A stretch of DNA of 8,885 nt, from assembly GCA_024278715.1 (NCBI GenBank), contig JAJRSN010000419.1:1-8885 (forward strand), given 5' to 3'. Shown in pieces: positions 6,643-8,885 of this stretch (its first letter is position 1; every line of letters begins with the position of its first letter). This DNA is from Calditrichota bacterium (GTDB lineage: Bacteria; Calditrichota; Calditrichia; Calditrichales; Calditrichaceae). Both the position numbers and the translations under genes were made by a program. Below the pieces are notes generated by a model. That model saw only the letters and a list, made by a program, of their open reading frames with translations. It had not been told where the DNA came from and did no database searches.

Positions 6643-8643
6643 ATGACGTTAAGGCGTTTAAAAATCCTTTACATTGATGACGACATTGATTTTTATCGTT
6701 TGGTCAGCGCTATTCTTGAAAAAGATAAGAGTACGCTTTACAATATTACCTACGTTCAAAACAAAACGCAATTTCTGCGCGCTTTTAACAAAAAGAAATT
6801 TGATATGATCGTAAGCGACTTCGATTTAAAAGAGTTCGACGGTTTTGAAATTATTGAAACTATTCGGAAAAAGGACACCCTGATTCCGATTTTAATCGTG
6901 ACCGGTTCCGGTTCCGAAGAGATTGCGGTTGAATGCATGAAAAAAGGCGCAAACGATTACATTATCAAGAATTTTGAGCACATTAAAAAATTGCCCTTTG
7001 CCATCAACAGCGCTTACGAAAAAGCTCAATTGGTCCGTGAGAGCAAAGCAAAAGACATCTCTTTAAAAGAGACTCACGACGAACTGCAATTGATTATGAA
7101 CACTATTCATTCGGCTATTATTATTCTGGATGAAAAGTTCCGGATTATACGCCGCAATCCTTACGCGCAATATTTTTTAAACGTCAGGAACAGCAAAATC
7201 ATCAATCAACCCATCTGCGCTTTTATTAACGACCGTTCATTTTCCGAAACGCTTGTTAATTTTTCCGAAAGCAAAAAAGAGAGCGTCCGCTTTGAATTAA
7301 CCCAAAAAATGGACAACAGTAAAAAACATTTTTTGATCATACTTCATAAATTTTCGGATAAGAAGCGTTATTTATTGATCGCCGTCGATTTTACCGATCG
7401 TAAGGAAATGGAAGAAGAGCTTATTTTATACCGGGAGCATCTGGAAAAGATGGTCGAACAAAAAGCCCAGCGGCTTATCGAGGCGAATCAGGAATTGATG
7501 AATCACTATCAGGAGCTAAAAAAGCTGGAAGCCGAAATGCGCCGCCAGCGTCAGGAAAAGGTCAATATTCTCGACAATTTAATGGAAGGCGTTGTGTTTG
7601 TTGATAATCATGGCAATATTAACTGGCTGAACCGGGCGGCGAGCGACATTTTTCAGGTAGATCGCGATTCATGCATCAGCAAACCGTTTACATTTTTGTT
7701 GCACGAGCGTTCGCCGTTCAGAGAGCAGACCTGGGAATTTTTCGGACAGTATCCTTTTCTTAAAGAATTTAAAGACGCACTCGGCAGATGGTGGGAGTTA
7801 AAAATTTACCAGGTAAAAGACGAAAACAACAATATCATCGGCACATTGAATACGCTTTGGGAAATAACCGAAATTAAACGTAGCGAGGAAGAACGTAAAC
7901 AGTTTGAGAACCAACTTTTACACAAACAGAAATTGGAATCCATCGGGACGTTAGCCAGCGGAGTTGCGCACGAAATAAACAATCCCATGACCGGCATCAT
8001 TAATTATGCCAAACTCTTGCGCAATCGCATTGAAGATCAGAATTTAAAACTCTTTGCCGAAGGGATTATCGAAGAAGGCGAACGCATTTCCGCCATCGTT
8101 AAAAATCTTCTGGCATTTTCCCGCAAAGAGCAAGCCAAAACCGAACAAGTTAATATCGCCCGATTGATTCAGTCTTCCGTTAATCTGGTCAAATCTATTA
8201 TGCGTAAAGAGCACATTCGCATTGAAGTTAAAATTCCCGAAGATTTCCCTCTGGTTCCCTGCCGTCCGCAACAGATTCAGCAGGTTTTGATAAATCTTTT
8301 AACCAATGCGCACGACGCTTTGCAGGCTAAAACAAATTTTAACGATAATAAGACAATATCCATTTATTGCCGAATTTTAAATGATTCCGATAAAATGGCG
8401 CAAATCATAATCGAAGATAACGGCATCGGAATAAGCTCTTCCATACTTGAGCGCATTTATGATCCTTTTTTTACAACCAAATCGCGAGACGCCGGAACCG
8501 GTCTCGGGCTTTCGGTCAGCTACGGAATTATCCAAAGGCACGGCGGGCAGTTAAGATGCGAAAGCAAAGAGGGAGAATTCACACGATTCTTCATCGATTT
8601 ACCGTTGGAGTCGATGTTAGAAATCGAATCAATAAATTCTTGA
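6643..8643 (+). CDS. Hybrid sensor histidine kinase, REC-PAS-PAS-HisKA-HATPase
   Basis: This soluble two-component kinase has an N-terminal receiver and no membrane segment. With the ATG at 6643 it has 666 residues. The receiver covers about 6-125 with acidic residues D12-D14, phosphoacceptor D59 (VSDFDL), switch Thr T87 (IVTGSG) and K109 (YIIKNF), so it looks phosphorylatable. PAS1 covers about 147-252 (IMNTIHSAIIILDEKFRII to DFTDRKE). A charged coiled coil spans about 253-307. PAS2 covers about 308-412 (ILDNLMEGVVFVDNHGNI to WEITEIKRSE). The HisKA domain has H443 in ASGVAHEINNPMTGI. The HATPase has N box LINLLTNAHDAL (N555), G1 EDNGIGI (D592), DPFFTTK and G2 GTGLGL at 618-623. All catalytic motifs are intact. 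No DNA-binding partner is adjacent in the window. The gene is transcribed divergently from the chemosensory cluster, so its receiver may be controlled by that CheA; this is inference. Confidence 0.96.
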   Translation: MTLRRLKILYIDDDIDFYRLVSAILEKDKSTLYNITYVQNKTQFLRAFNKKKFDMIVSDFDLKEFDGFEIIETIRKKDTLIPILIVTGSGSEEIAVECMKKGANDYIIKNFEHIKKLPFAINSAYEKAQLVRESKAKDISLKETHDELQLIMNTIHSAIIILDEKFRIIRRNPYAQYFLNVRNSKIINQPICAFINDRSFSETLVNFSESKKESVRFELTQKMDNSKKHFLIILHKFSDKKRYLLIAVDFTDRKEMEEELILYREHLEKMVEQKAQRLIEANQELMNHYQELKKLEAEMRRQRQEKVNILDNLMEGVVFVDNHGNINWLNRAASDIFQVDRDSCISKPFTFLLHERSPFREQTWEFFGQYPFLKEFKDALGRWWELKIYQVKDENNNIIGTLNTLWEITEIKRSEEERKQFENQLLHKQKLESIGTLASGVAHEINNPMTGIINYAKLLRNRIEDQNLKLFAEGIIEEGERISAIVKNLLAFSRKEQAKTEQVNIARLIQSSVNLVKSIMRKEHIRIEVKIPEDFPLVPCRPQQIQQVLINLLTNAHDALQAKTNFNDNKTISIYCRILNDSDKMAQIIIEDNGIGISSSILERIYDPFFTTKSRDAGTGLGLSVSYGIIQRHGGQLRCESKEGEFTRFFIDLPLESMLEIESINS

Positions 8644-8740
8644 TGGTTATTCAATAAGAGTTAAATGAGTGACAAAGTGATGAGGAAGATTAAAGATGAA
8701 AGATTAAAGCCGTGATGAGTTGCAAAGTTTAAAGGTATAG
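8644..8740. other. Repetitive non-coding spacer after the kinase gene
   Basis: This purine-rich stretch holds no supportable gene. It has short direct repeats: AGATTAAAG occurs at 8687-8695 and 8701-8709, and GTGATGAG occurs twice, with related GTGACAAAG and TTGCAAAG motifs. I see no stem-loop with a T run that would terminate the kinase transcript here. Confidence 0.5.
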
Positions 8741-8780
8741 TTGTTTAGTTGTTTAGTTGTTTAGTTGTTTAGTTGTTTAG
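8741..8780. repeat. Tandem repeat, five exact copies of TTGTTTAG
   Basis: Five uninterrupted identical 8-bp units fill 40 bp between the kinase stop and the palindromic element. The unit contains TAG and its length is not a multiple of three, so every forward frame is stopped; it is not coding on that strand. Perfect short tandem arrays change copy number easily by slippage. It lies about 20 bp before a strong ribosome-binding site, so copy number could affect promoter or leader spacing; no functional evidence is visible. Confidence 0.95.
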
Positions 8781-8783
8781 AAA

Positions 8784-8867
8784 AATTCCGGAGGAATTGA
8801 ATGAAAATAGCCCAGTAATTTATTGCTGGGAAAAAGTGCGCCCCCTTCTTTTCTGCCCTTCAGGGCA
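8784..8867. repeat. Cluster of three small inverted repeats, possible interspersed palindromic element
   Basis: Three stem-loops follow one another. The first is AATTCC / GGAATT with a GGA loop (8784-8798). The second is CCCAGTAAT / ATTGCTGGG with a TT centre and one T-G wobble (8811-8830). The third is TGCCCT / AGGGCA with a TC loop (8854-8867). Two of them are GC-rich and compact. None is followed by a U tract on the plus strand, so they do not look like standard terminators. Consecutive compact palindromes at the end of an intergenic region resemble REP-like or miniature mobile elements, an interpretation that needs other copies in the genome to support it. Confidence 0.6.
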
Positions 8868-8885
8868 AGAGTGAAAAAGACGTGA
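8801..8885 (+). pseudogene. Small frame with strong ribosome-binding site, stopped at codon 6; possibly broken or a leader peptide
   Basis: GGAGG at 8790-8794 sits 6 nt before an ATG at 8801, an excellent initiation context. The frame reads M-K-I-A-Q and then TAA at 8816-8818. After the stop, the same frame stays open for 22 more codons (FIAGKKCAPFFSALQGKSEKDV) to the window end. The T at 8816 that creates the stop is also the T of the single T-G wobble in the second hairpin. A C there would give both a perfect stem and a Gln codon. This suggests a point mutation in an element that once encoded a longer peptide, though a five-codon leader or chance are alternatives. I do not recognise the product. 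Confidence 0.35.

Noticed and set aside
8811..8830. Hairpin considered as a rho-independent terminator of the kinase gene
   Set aside because: It is followed by a run of A, not T, on the plus strand, and it lies about 170 nt after the stop codon next to other palindromes.
1..8885. Search for a defence system, CRISPR array, prophage or insertion sequence
   Set aside because: No regularly spaced repeats, Cas, restriction, toxin-antitoxin, integrase or transposase genes were found; the genes present are signalling genes.

Overview
The window is bacterial and densely coding. It is moderately AT-rich by eye, with clear purine-rich Shine-Dalgarno sites (for example AAGGAGGG before cheW). A two-membrane bacterium of uncertain phylum fits. 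The impression of the Calditrichota/Ignavibacteria side of the FCB group rests only on overall style and on the palindromic element at the right end, and is a weak guess. No rRNA, tRNA, CRISPR array, transposase or integrase is visible.

Layout. A leftward (minus-strand) chemosensory gene cluster fills about 1-6356. In transcription order it holds a small degenerate receiver-domain protein (5868-6356), a DUF342/FapA-like polymer-forming-type protein (4412-5860), cheA with two HPt domains (1958-4153), cheW (1438-1947), and a transmembrane Cache-HAMP chemoreceptor cut by the left window edge (1-1413). Spacing is 7 nt, 258 nt, 10 nt and 24 nt, so the genes look like one operon with a possible internal promoter before cheA. 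A 286-nt divergent intergenic region containing short palindromes separates it from a rightward gene for a soluble REC-PAS-PAS-HisKA-HATPase hybrid sensor kinase (6643-8643). The last 242 nt are non-coding or degenerate. They hold five exact copies of an 8-bp unit (8741-8780) and three consecutive small inverted repeats (8784-8867), with a ribosome-binding site and a start codon whose frame is stopped after five codons.

How the genes may work together. The receptor senses a small molecule outside the membrane through Cache modules, and CheW couples it to CheA. CheA has two phosphorylatable HPt histidines and no obvious P2 CheY-docking domain. No cheY, cheR, cheB, cheC or cheD is present in the window. 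The only response-regulator-like protein in the cluster has Asn where the phosphoacceptor Asp should be, and it is paired with a DUF342 protein. The divergent kinase begins with an intact CheY-like receiver, so it is a candidate recipient of CheA phosphoryl groups. This pattern is more like a specialised chemosensory pathway than a textbook flagellar chemotaxis operon, but the missing parts may simply lie outside the window.
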